NCBI GenBank assembly: GCA_951813285.1
Contig: OX638355.1
Location: forward strand, 618,501 to 682,500
Direction of reading: 5' to 3'
DNA: 64,000 nucleotides
DNA from: Terriglobia bacterium
GTDB taxonomy: Bacteria > Acidobacteriota > Terriglobia > Versatilivoradales > Versatilivoraceae
A program made the translations under genes and the position numbers. Shown here one piece after another: positions 22,473-30,706 of the stretch. Under the pieces are notes generated by a model, which was not told the DNA's origin, searched no databases, and saw only the letters and a list, made by a program, of their open reading frames with translations. How positions within the stretch are numbered: the stretch's first letter is position 1; the number at the start of each line of letters is the position of its first letter.

Positions 22473-23330
22473 TCACCCCGCAAAAACCTCCTCCAGCGCC
22501 GCTCGCATGACTGAGCTGTCGGGGTCCTGGCCGGTCCAGTAGCGGAAGCTGATGACGCCCTGGTTGACCAGCATGCCCAGGCCTTCCAGAACGGTGCAGC
22601 CCCGGGCGGCGGCGTCCTGCAGCAGGCGGGTTTGAGGGGGGTTGGCGATGACGTCGGCCACCAACATTCCAGTGGTCAGGGTGTCGGTGCGGAGGGGGAC
22701 TCGGGCATCGGCATCGGGGTGCATGCCGATGGAGGTGGCGTTGATGAGGATCTCCGTGTCTTCGGACACGGCGTGGTCTCCCTCCCAGGGAAGGAAGCGG
22801 GCCTCCACCTCGGTCCGGGTCTGAAGCAGCTCCACCAGTTGCCGGCCTCGCTGGGGGCTGCGATTGACTATGGTGATGCGGGAGGCTCCGGCCAGGGCCG
22901 TCTCCACGGCGATGGCCCGGGCGGCCCCGCCCGCACCCAGGATCGTCACCCGCTTGCCCGCCGGGTCGGTCACTTCCCCCAGCGACTGCAGGAACCCCTT
23001 GCCGTCGGTGTTCTCGCCCACCAGTTCCTCGCCGTCCACCACCACGCAGTTGACGGCCTCCATGACACCCGCGGATTGGCCCAGGCGGTCCAGGTGGGGG
23101 ATGACGGTGACCTTGCAGGGCATGGTGCAGTTGCCGCCGCGGAAGCCCAGCACCCGCACCGCCCGCACGGCCTCGGCCAGCCGCTCGTTGCCCAGCTCGA
23201 AGTTGACGTAGCGCCAGTTCAGGCCGTGATGGCGAAAGGCCTTCTCGAGCATGTGCTGGGTGGGATTGTCGGCCAGGTGGTGGCCGAAGCAGAACACCAG
23301 CTCCTGTTTGAAGTTCCACTGCCGGGCCAT
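22473..23330 (-). CDS. aroE: Shikimate/quinate 5-dehydrogenase family protein
   Basis: The start is the ATG at 23330 with GGAGG 5 bases upstream, giving about 285 residues. The N-terminal substrate domain has GGNCTMPCKVTVIPHLD, the counterpart of the AroE NVTxPxK motif with its catalytic Lys, and NTDGKGF with the Asp of the pair. The C-terminal half is a Rossmann fold with ILGAGGAARAIAVE and NRSPQRG for NADP(H). The N-terminal VFCFGHHLADNPTQHM differs from the usual G-xP-xxHSxSPxxHN, so the substrate may be a shikimate analogue or quinate rather than shikimate. It is divergent from the ABC transporter genes. Confidence 0.75.
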   Translation of the reverse strand: MARQWNFKQELVFCFGHHLADNPTQHMLEKAFRHHGLNWRYVNFELGNERLAEAVRAVRVLGFRGGNCTMPCKVTVIPHLDRLGQSAGVMEAVNCVVVDGEELVGENTDGKGFLQSLGEVTDPAGKRVTILGAGGAARAIAVETALAGASRITIVNRSPQRGRQLVELLQTRTEVEARFLPWEGDHAVSEDTEILINATSIGMHPDADARVPLRTDTLTTGMLVADVIANPPQTRLLQDAAARGCTVLEGLGMLVNQGVISFRYWTGQDPDSSVMRAALEEVFAG

Positions 23331-23514
23331 GGGCTCCTCCGCTTGCGGAAACATGGGATCGGGATTGGCCAGGCATTCTAATGGGGAAGCCGAACCCCGT
23401 CAATTTAGGCTTGACCTTCCGGCAGGGATGGCGATTAACTCTAGGGGCTCCGATTTTCCAAGCGTTTCCAACCGTGGACGGGATTGGACGACTGAAGTCC
23501 AAGGAGGTTCCGGA

Positions 23515-24492
23515 ATGTTTGTCTGCCGGTGGAAGGTTGTAACCCTGGCGGTGCTGGTTCTGCTGGCGGGATGCCGTGCGGAGGACGGCGGCAAGACTTC
23601 AGGCGACCAGGCTCCTTCCCGGGGCACCATCGGCCTGTCGGTGATGACCCTGACCAATCCCTTCTTCAAGGTGATTGCCGACACCCTCACCGACGAAGCC
23701 CGCAAGTACGGCTACGAGGTGGTGGTGACCAGCGGCGAGTTCGACGTAGCCCGCCAGCGCAACCAGGTCAAGGACTTCATCGTGCGCAAGGTCAGCGCCA
23801 TCGTGCTGTGCCCCACCGATTCCAAGGCCATCGGAACCGCCATCCAGGAGGCCAACCAGGCCGGGATTCCCGTCTTCACCGCCGATCTGGCCTGCCTGGC
23901 CCCGGGCGCCGAGGTGGTTTCTCACATCGCCACCGACAACTACGCCGGGGGCAAGGAAGCCGCCAAGGCCATGATCGAGGTCCTGGGTGAAGCCGGGGGC
24001 AAGATCGTGGTGCTCCACTATGAGCAGGCGGAGTCCTGCCTGCTGCGGGTCAAGGGATTTACCGAGATCATCGACGAATACAATCGCGACCGCCAGGCGG
24101 GCACCATCGACATCGTGGCCGTGCTGCCGGGGGGAGGGGCCAAGGACGCCGGCTACAAGGCCGCCGAGGACGCCATCCAGGCCCATCCCGACCTGGCCGG
24201 GATCTTCGCCATCAACGACCCTTCGGCGCTGGGGGCCAGGGCTGCTCTGGAGAAGGCCGGCAAGGCCGACCAGGTCAGGATCATCGGCTTTGACGGCCAA
24301 CCCGAGGGCAAGCAGGCGATCAAGGACGGGCTGATCTATGCCGACCCCGTCCAGTTTCCCGACCGCATCGGCCGGCAGACCATGCAGACCATCGCAAAGC
24401 ACTTCGAGGGAGAGGAAGTGCCCGCCGAGATCCTGATCCCCACCGCCCTTTACCGCAAGGCCGATGCCGAAAAGGATCCGACCCTTCAATAA
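23515..24492 (+). CDS. Sugar ABC transporter substrate-binding lipoprotein (RbsB-like)
   Basis: The ATG at 23515, with AAGGAGG 8 bases upstream, gives 325 residues. The N-terminus is a lipoprotein signal ending LLAGC (Cys20). The periplasmic binding protein type 1 fold is clear: TIGLSVMTLTNPFFKVIADT, VLCPTDSKAIGTAIQEANQA, HIATDNYAGGKEAAKAM and IIGFDGQPEGKQAIKDG. This is the pattern of ribose, xylose and related sugar binders. A matching permease follows 146 bases downstream, but no ATPase gene is present. Confidence 0.85.
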   Translation: MFVCRWKVVTLAVLVLLAGCRAEDGGKTSGDQAPSRGTIGLSVMTLTNPFFKVIADTLTDEARKYGYEVVVTSGEFDVARQRNQVKDFIVRKVSAIVLCPTDSKAIGTAIQEANQAGIPVFTADLACLAPGAEVVSHIATDNYAGGKEAAKAMIEVLGEAGGKIVVLHYEQAESCLLRVKGFTEIIDEYNRDRQAGTIDIVAVLPGGGAKDAGYKAAEDAIQAHPDLAGIFAINDPSALGARAALEKAGKADQVRIIGFDGQPEGKQAIKDGLIYADPVQFPDRIGRQTMQTIAKHFEGEEVPAEILIPTALYRKADAEKDPTLQ

Positions 24493-24638
24493 TCCTGGAG
24501 TTGCCCGCTTCGCGGGGTTCCGGTCGGCCCACCTTCCGAGCCTCCCGATGTCGGCAGCACCGGACGCGGACGCCGCTGCCCGGAAGGGAATCCAGGGCCC
24601 TTCCTCCACCTTAGACCCCGCTGCCGCAACTGAACCCC

Positions 24639-26006
24639 ATGGGCCATCCCCGCATTGATCGGCTGTTTTCCCGACTTCTCTCCGACTACGGCATGGTGCT
24701 GGTCCTGTTGCTGCTGGGGGCCTGCTTCAGCTACGTCACCCGGGACGAGCAGCACCCCACCGGAGTCGAGGCCGCCGAACAGTTGACCGACCGCATCACG
24801 GGGGAATTTTCCCCGGGCGCGGCCGTCCTGGTGGTGGCCCGGGAGCACGGGGAGGATGCGATCTTTGCCGACTCCCTGCAGCGCCGGTTGAGCGGCGCCG
24901 GAATGAAGGTGCTGGGTACCGTCAAGGGCCAGCCCTCCGACGCCCGGGAACGGCTGGAGGGGCTGTCCCGGTCGGGGGCGTCCCTGAACATCATCGCCTG
25001 CACCGACGTGACCGGCCGCTGGGCCGTCTTCGACAGGCTGGGTGAAAAGTTTCCCGGACTGGCCGGGGCCAGAGTCCTGACGCCCCCGAGCTACCGCTGG
25101 CCCAACTTCCTCAAGCGCGACAACCTGCTGAACGTGGCCAACCAGATCGCGGTCATCGCCATTCTGGCGGTGGGGATGACCATGGTCATCATCACGGCGG
25201 GCATCGACCTTTCGGTAGGCAGCCTGATCGCCTTCTCGGCGGTGGTGTGCACCTGGTTGATCCGCGAGGCGGCCTCGGCCGAAGCCGCCGGACCGCTCGA
25301 CATGGTTCTCTGCAGCCTGGGGGCCATCCTGCTGTGCGGCCTGCTGGGAGCCTTCTCCGGGATCATGGTCACCTGGTTCGCCATTCCTCCCTTTATCGCC
25401 ACCCTGGGCATGATGCTGGTGGCCAGCGGGTTGGCCTACATCCTGGCCGAGGGCCAGTCGGTCTACCAGGTTCCCGACTCCTTTGTCTGGCTGGGCCGCG
25501 GGGCCGATCTGCTGAGAATCCCCAATGCGGTGTTGCTGATGCTGGCGCTATACTTGTCGGCACACCTGTTGATGACGCGAACCGCGCTGGGGCGATACAT
25601 CTACGCCGTGGGCGGCAACCGCGAGGCCGCCCGGCTCTCGGGAGTCCCGGTCACGGCGGTGCTGATTTTCGTCTACACCCTGTGTGCGGTCCTGGCCGGT
25701 CTGGGCGGGGTGGTCATGGCCTCCCAACTGAAGAGCGGCTCTCCGACTTACGGGCTGATGTACGAGCTCTACACCATCGCGGCGGTAGTGGTGGGCGGGG
25801 CCAGCCTGGCGGGCGGCGAGGGCAGGATCTTCGGAACCCTCATCGGGGCTTTCATCATCGCGGTGATCCAGAACGGCATGAACCTGACCGGGGTGGAAAG
25901 CTACACCCAGAAGGTAGTGCTGGGCGCGGTGATCCTGGGCGCCGTGATGCTCGACATCGCCAAGAAGCGTGGTTGGGGCAGGCTGCAAAGGGCCAAGCCG
26001 GCTTGA
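24639..26006 (+). CDS. Sugar ABC transporter permease (RbsC-like) with periplasmic insert
   Basis: A 455-residue membrane protein. The permease hallmarks are GMTMVIITAGIDLSVGSLIA, the GRYIYAVGGNREAARLSGV cytoplasmic loop that contacts the ATPase, and a final LGAVILGAVMLDI helix. Between the first membrane helix (about 17-33) and the second (about 165) lies a soluble region of roughly 130 residues (GVEAAEQLTDRITGEFSPGA, VVAREHGEDAIFADSLQRRL) that most RbsC proteins lack and that resembles a small binding domain. It pairs with the upstream lipoprotein. The ATPase must come from elsewhere. Confidence 0.8.
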   Translation: MGHPRIDRLFSRLLSDYGMVLVLLLLGACFSYVTRDEQHPTGVEAAEQLTDRITGEFSPGAAVLVVAREHGEDAIFADSLQRRLSGAGMKVLGTVKGQPSDARERLEGLSRSGASLNIIACTDVTGRWAVFDRLGEKFPGLAGARVLTPPSYRWPNFLKRDNLLNVANQIAVIAILAVGMTMVIITAGIDLSVGSLIAFSAVVCTWLIREAASAEAAGPLDMVLCSLGAILLCGLLGAFSGIMVTWFAIPPFIATLGMMLVASGLAYILAEGQSVYQVPDSFVWLGRGADLLRIPNAVLLMLALYLSAHLLMTRTALGRYIYAVGGNREAARLSGVPVTAVLIFVYTLCAVLAGLGGVVMASQLKSGSPTYGLMYELYTIAAVVVGGASLAGGEGRIFGTLIGAFIIAVIQNGMNLTGVESYTQKVVLGAVILGAVMLDIAKKRGWGRLQRAKPA

Positions 26007-26089
26007 AACGGCGTTGATCTTGACGGACATATTTACAGTAAGGACGAGGTGTCTTTGAAGGTAATGAGAACAAAGGAGGAGTTTCGAAC

Positions 26090-27766
26090 ATGAACAACAA
26101 GCCACTGGGCAGGGCAGTCATCGCCGGACTATTCCTGAGCGGGCTGTTACTGGCCCTGACGGCCCCGGCCGCGGCCGGGGAGGGAGACGGCCAGAAGGAA
26201 GTGATCTTCTATTCCGACGGACGCCATTCCAGCGTCTACCTCTATGAACCCCCCATGAGCGTTCGCCAGTACGTGGAGCCCATCGACGAGCTGCTGGACC
26301 TGGGCATCGATACCATCACCTACGCCGTGGGCGACTGCAGCGTGCTCCTCTACGACACCAAGGTGGGGGAGCGCTGGGGGCACAACCTGGACCTGGTCAA
26401 CCACATCGTCTGGTACCGGGCCGGCCAGAACGCCCATTCGCTGATCCAGCGGGGGATGGACCCCCTGGACGTGGTCACCAGGCACGCCCAGCGCCGGGGA
26501 TTCAAGTTTCTTCCCAATATACTGCTCAACATGCTGCACACACCGCCCAACAAGGTTACCAACAGCCGCGTGGCCGACTTCACCACCCAGCATCCCGAGT
26601 GGCAGGTGGGGCCCGAGCCCGACTACCCGGCGGCGGTGCACGACCAGCCCCACCGGCTTTCCTACGCCCGACCTGAGATTCGGGCCGACCGCCTGGCGGT
26701 AATCAAGGAGCTGGTGAGCCGATACCCCACCGACGGCATCGAGATCAATTTCGATGACTACTCTCCTTTTATCGCCCGGCGGGAGGTCGCCGAGCACACC
26801 GAGACCATGACCGGCTGGCTCCGTGAGATTCGCCAGGCTTGCGACCTGGCGGCCAAGGAGCAGGGCAGGGCCAAGCGTCTGGTGATTCGCATCGCCGGCT
26901 CCCTGGAGGGCAACCGCTCCCTGGGAATGGACCTGGAAACCTGGATCCGGGAAGAGCTGGTGGACTCGGTGATCGCCATGCCGGTGACCCACGGGTACGA
27001 AGCCGGAGCCCCCGAGCTGCGAAAGGTGGTCGAGGCCACCAAGGGCACCCGGGTCAAGGTGCTTGCCGGGATCAACGACGCCAGCAAGCCCCAGGATACC
27101 CGCGAGGTCTTTGCCGCGGCGGCGGCCAACGCCTACGCGGCCGGAGCGGAAGGCCTGCTCTTCCACACCTACTACCCCGGCCCCGACCGCTATCCCTACG
27201 ACGACTCGGCCATGGAATCCATGCGCTTCATGGGCTATCCCGACGTGCTGGCCCACAGGGACAAGCGCTTCCGGATCGGCAGCAATCCCAAGGCGGACAC
27301 TCCCCCAAAGTACGGGGTGCCCTGGCAGCTCCCCCTGGAACTGGTCCCCGGAGAGAAGGGAAAGGAGATCCACCTGGAGGTGGCCGACGACCTGGCGGCC
27401 AAGGCAAGCGAGGGCGAGCTGTGGCGCTGCGAGCTGCAGGTCATGGTGCAGCACATGATGCATACCGATAAGGTCAAGCTGTGGTGGAACGGGAAGGAGA
27501 TCCCTGAAGCCAAGTGGCGGAAGGCCGACTGGACCTATCAGATGAGGCCACGGCCCCAGAGATACCGGGGATACCGGCTGCACGTGGACCTGCGCGGCGA
27601 AGACCTGCCCAAGAGGGGCCGCAACACCATCCGGGTCGACGTCCTCGAGAAGGACAGCAAGCTGGTCTTCCCCATTGTGATCAGCGACGTGGAGCTGGTG
27701 GTGGAATACCTGCCCGGCCGCAACGGACTGCGTCCGGGAGAAGGCGGGCCCGGACAAAAGCAATAG
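26090..27766 (+). CDS. Secreted TIM-barrel (GH10-like) hypothetical protein
   Basis: A 558-residue protein with a Sec signal (residues 7-29, ending APAAAG) and a strong AAGGAGG site. The body starts EVIFYSDGRHSSVYLYEPPM and continues as a barrel with DGIEINFDDYSPFIARREVA, where acidic residues sit at strand ends as in glycosidases, and GLLFHTYYPGPDRYPY. A beta-sandwich tail closes it. It is a clear paralog of the Tat-exported protein at 46841-48562. A carbohydrate role is inferred, supported by the sugar transporter just upstream. No defined glycosidase family can be assigned. Confidence 0.6.
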   Translation: MNNKPLGRAVIAGLFLSGLLLALTAPAAAGEGDGQKEVIFYSDGRHSSVYLYEPPMSVRQYVEPIDELLDLGIDTITYAVGDCSVLLYDTKVGERWGHNLDLVNHIVWYRAGQNAHSLIQRGMDPLDVVTRHAQRRGFKFLPNILLNMLHTPPNKVTNSRVADFTTQHPEWQVGPEPDYPAAVHDQPHRLSYARPEIRADRLAVIKELVSRYPTDGIEINFDDYSPFIARREVAEHTETMTGWLREIRQACDLAAKEQGRAKRLVIRIAGSLEGNRSLGMDLETWIREELVDSVIAMPVTHGYEAGAPELRKVVEATKGTRVKVLAGINDASKPQDTREVFAAAAANAYAAGAEGLLFHTYYPGPDRYPYDDSAMESMRFMGYPDVLAHRDKRFRIGSNPKADTPPKYGVPWQLPLELVPGEKGKEIHLEVADDLAAKASEGELWRCELQVMVQHMMHTDKVKLWWNGKEIPEAKWRKADWTYQMRPRPQRYRGYRLHVDLRGEDLPKRGRNTIRVDVLEKDSKLVFPIVISDVELVVEYLPGRNGLRPGEGGPGQKQ

Positions 27767-29026
27767 CTAAAAGAAAACCCGCTCGATCATCCAGTAGGCG
27801 CCCATGGCGGCGATGGCCAGGGACCCGGGGATGACCACGGCCTTGCGGTAGCGGTCCGGATCGCGCAGCCAGATCGTCAGCACCAGGCCGGCGGCGATCA
27901 CGGTCAACTGGCCCAGCTCCACTCCGAGGTTGAATCCCAGCAGACCCGCCAGCAGCGCCGGTGCCGGCAGGTCCAACTGGCTCAGGGCTCCCGCAAATCC
28001 CAGCCCGTGGACCAGGCCGAAGACAAAGACCACCAACAACCGCCAGGGGGTGTACCTGGGGTAGAAGATGTTTTCCAGGGCGATGACCACGATGCTCCCG
28101 GCAATGACCGGCTCCACCACCGAGGCCGGCACCTGCACCATCCCGGTGGCGGCCAGCCCCAGGGTGAGGGTGTGGGCCAGGGTGAAGGCGGTCACCTGCA
28201 GCAACAGCGGCTTCCAGCGCCGGCTGAGCAGGAACAGCCCCAGCACGAAGAGGATGTGGTCCATTCCGAGGGGCACCACGTGCACGAAGCCCGAGCGAAT
28301 GAAGCTGGTGAAAGTGGCCCAGTTTCCGGGCGCGGTGATGCCTTCGATCAGACTCTGGTCGGGATCGCCGGTTTCCGCCGCCTCCAGGTTGGAGAGGTCG
28401 AGGACCCGGCTGGTCTCTCCGGGAAACAGCACCTGGATCCCCCGCAGGATCTCCCCCTGGTAGTAGTTGAGAAACAGCAGGCTCAATTCGGCTTCTGGAA
28501 GGGAGCTGGCCTGGTAGCCCGTCAGGCCCGAGAGGTCCTTCAGACGCCAGGCCCCCGTCAGCATCACCGGATCGTCGGCCCTGGCGAGGGGCCGGCCCCG
28601 GAAGGTGGTGAACTCGAATTCCCACTCGGGACGGGCCGCGCCCCCGGGCTCGAACGAGAGCTGCAGAACTTTTTCGGTGTAGGCTCGCGCCTGGTCCCGT
28701 AGCCGGTCCCGCTCCGACTCGCTCAGCAGCAGGTACTCCTCCAGGAACAGGTAGGGCTCGGCTTCCGGATCCTGGCTGAAGCAGCGGGTGTCCAGCTCGA
28801 TCTTGATGACCGCCGAGCCGTCGGCCTCGAAAAAGGACCGCAGGGGCACATCCGGGATGGGATGGGCGAGGGCGACCGGAACCAGGGCCAGCAGGAGCCA
28901 GGCCCCCAGAGCCACCCGCTTCAGAGCGGTCGGAGCAGAGGTTCGGCCGGAATCGGGGCTAGGGCCCGGCTCCAGGATTCGGCCGGGATTTGGGGTGGGG
29001 CAACTTGGGTGTTGTCTCATGGGCAT
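27767..29026 (-). CDS. HupE/UreJ_2-family membrane protein
   Basis: A 419-residue protein that ends exactly where the preceding gene ends, on the opposite strand. The N-terminal 200 residues form a signal-led extracytoplasmic domain (ALAHPIPDVPLRSFFEADGS). The C-terminal half has six or seven helices with the family motifs LGMDHILFVLGLFLLSRRW, TAFTLAHTLTLGLA, FGLVHGLGFAGAL and FNLGVELGQL, with His residues that could bind metal. Homologs are often called hydrogenase/urease accessory proteins and may carry nickel or cobalt. No hydrogenase or urease genes are nearby, so the substrate is open. Confidence 0.75.
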   Translation of the reverse strand: MPMRQHPSCPTPNPGRILEPGPSPDSGRTSAPTALKRVALGAWLLLALVPVALAHPIPDVPLRSFFEADGSAVIKIELDTRCFSQDPEAEPYLFLEEYLLLSESERDRLRDQARAYTEKVLQLSFEPGGAARPEWEFEFTTFRGRPLARADDPVMLTGAWRLKDLSGLTGYQASSLPEAELSLLFLNYYQGEILRGIQVLFPGETSRVLDLSNLEAAETGDPDQSLIEGITAPGNWATFTSFIRSGFVHVVPLGMDHILFVLGLFLLSRRWKPLLLQVTAFTLAHTLTLGLAATGMVQVPASVVEPVIAGSIVVIALENIFYPRYTPWRLLVVFVFGLVHGLGFAGALSQLDLPAPALLAGLLGFNLGVELGQLTVIAAGLVLTIWLRDPDRYRKAVVIPGSLAIAAMGAYWMIERVFF

Positions 29027-29107
29027 CCGTATGCTTTACTAAGAAGTGTGTGGTTCCAAGACAATCCGTCATGTAGCCTTACCGCTGTATGCAGAAAGGA
29101 GACTCTC

Positions 29108-29395
29108 ATGAGACTCGTCTTTTCGATGATCCTGGCCGTCGTTCTCGCATTTGGCGTGAGCTTGGGTTCGGCCTACGCCGGCTGTGGCAAGAAAGTGACC
29201 AACAAGGGCACCCTGAAGAACGTGGATGCCGACAAGAAGACCATCGTGGTGGCCAGCAAGGGTGAAGAGACCAAGCTGTCGCTGACCATGGGTACCAAAG
29301 CCATCGGCGCCGACAAGGTTGCCGACATGAAGGGCAAGATGGTCAAGGTGATCAGCGAGCACGGCAAGGTGGATTCCGTCGCCTTGCTCAACTAG
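29108..29395 (+). CDS. Small secreted protein
   Basis: 95 residues from the ATG at 29108, with AAGGAGA 7 bases upstream. The signal peptide spans residues 1-24 (LAVVLAFGVSLGSAYA). The mature part (NKGTLKNVDADKKTIVVASK, then KMVKVISEHGKVDSVALLN) has a small beta-barrel look, with a Lys-rich charge pattern. The family is not recognised. It stands alone between two minus-strand genes. Confidence 0.65.
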   Translation: MRLVFSMILAVVLAFGVSLGSAYAGCGKKVTNKGTLKNVDADKKTIVVASKGEETKLSLTMGTKAIGADKVADMKGKMVKVISEHGKVDSVALLN

Positions 29396-29440
29396 CTGGA
29401 CGCAGCTATTAGAGCCGGTCAGTGGTTGAAACCGACACTT

Positions 29441-30568
29441 CTAACAACACCAGGTGCGGATGAACTCGGCATAAGTGTCCGCGCCTCGGTGTAGCTGCTC
29501 TACCGAAATCCACTCGTCGAAGGTGTGGGCCTGCTCCACGTCGCCCGGTCCGATCAGGACCCGGTTCTCGAGGTCGGTGTAAACCGATGCCTCGCTTCCG
29601 TATCCCACCGTACGGGCACTCTCCCTTCCCGTAACCTGCATTACTTCCTGGACGAAAGACGACTTTGGGTCGACGTGAAAGGCTCCGTGCCCCGGGTCGA
29701 CCTTCAGTTCCACTCCGCATTCCCGAGCCGCCTGGGTCACCCGCTCGATCAACCGGTCGGTCCTGGTGCCGGGCATAGGGCGGAAGCCGATGCGGCAGAT
29801 GCTGATCGGCTTCTTGACGTTCATGGCCTCGGGGAAGTCCTCGATTCCGATGTTCCCTCCCAGGGTCGGCGGGTCGAACTCCGGGTCCTGCCACTCGGGA
29901 CTGCTCTGAGTCTCGTCGTAGAGCTCCTTCATCCTGACCAGAAAGGGAATCATGATCCAGTTGGCGTTCATGCCCACCCGGGTGCTGGAGTGGGCCGACT
30001 CTCCCCGGGCCGTGGCCTCGAATGAGCACCCGCCCTTGTGGGCGTAGACGACATCCAGCAGGGTGGGCTCCCCCACGATGGTCCTGGTCTGCGCTTCGAC
30101 CATCTCCCGATAGAACCTGGAGGTTTCCTTGACCTGGATGGCGCCCCCATAACCGATCTCTTCGTCGGCGGTGCAGGCGACGTAGACGGGTTGTTTCAGC
30201 TCGGCGGCCTCGAAACGCTCGGCGGCGGCCAGCATGCTGGCCACCGACCCCTTCATGTCGCAGGCTCCCCGTCCGTAGAGCTTTCCCTCCTGAACGGCGG
30301 GCGCAAAGGGACCGTGCTCTTCGGTGAACCAGTTGATGGCCGGCACCACGTCGGTGTGCCCGAAATAGGCCAATCCACCCCGCCCTTCACCCTTTTTCCC
30401 CACCACGCTGGCCTTGCGGACCCCGTTCTCGTCCTCATACTCCAGGCGCTCGGTTCGACAGCCCATCTGCCTGAGGCGATCTTCCAGGTAGTCGGTCAGG
30501 GCCACGTTGCTGAGGCTGCTGGTGGTATCGAAGGCGATGATGTCCTTGGCGTATTGGAGGGCGTCCAC
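29441..30568 (-). CDS. M20-family metallopeptidase / acetylornithine deacetylase-like
   Basis: A 375-residue protein with the M20 metal-site motifs: YFGHTDVVPA (His ligand), GRGACDMKG (bridging Asp), CTADEEIGYGG (catalytic and ligand Glu), and AHTFDEWISVEQL near the C-terminus (last His). A dimerisation domain with SAHSSTRVGMNANW lies in the middle. The family removes acyl groups or cleaves small peptides (ArgE, DapE, carboxypeptidase). Substrate cannot be chosen from the sequence, and no arginine or lysine genes are adjacent. Confidence 0.85.
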   Translation of the reverse strand: MDALQYAKDIIAFDTTSSLSNVALTDYLEDRLRQMGCRTERLEYEDENGVRKASVVGKKGEGRGGLAYFGHTDVVPAINWFTEEHGPFAPAVQEGKLYGRGACDMKGSVASMLAAAERFEAAELKQPVYVACTADEEIGYGGAIQVKETSRFYREMVEAQTRTIVGEPTLLDVVYAHKGGCSFEATARGESAHSSTRVGMNANWIMIPFLVRMKELYDETQSSPEWQDPEFDPPTLGGNIGIEDFPEAMNVKKPISICRIGFRPMPGTRTDRLIERVTQAARECGVELKVDPGHGAFHVDPKSSFVQEVMQVTGRESARTVGYGSEASVYTDLENRVLIGPGDVEQAHTFDEWISVEQLHRGADTYAEFIRTWCC

Positions 30569-30706
30569 GAATCGGTCCTTTCTGTTGACCAGGGGAGAGG
30601 CATCCCCGCGAAAGGGGTAGTGTACAACCGGCGGGTGCCGGCCTCAATCTCTTTCCGTCTCGCCGTTGCATGTCGGGCGACCCGGGCCGGCGCGACGGGT
30701 TCCGGC

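Noticed and set aside
26147-27763. 538-codon minus-strand frame over the TIM-barrel gene
   Set aside because: Antisense shadow of a GC-rich gene: His/Gly/Val-rich low-complexity text. The plus strand has a signal peptide and a paralog.
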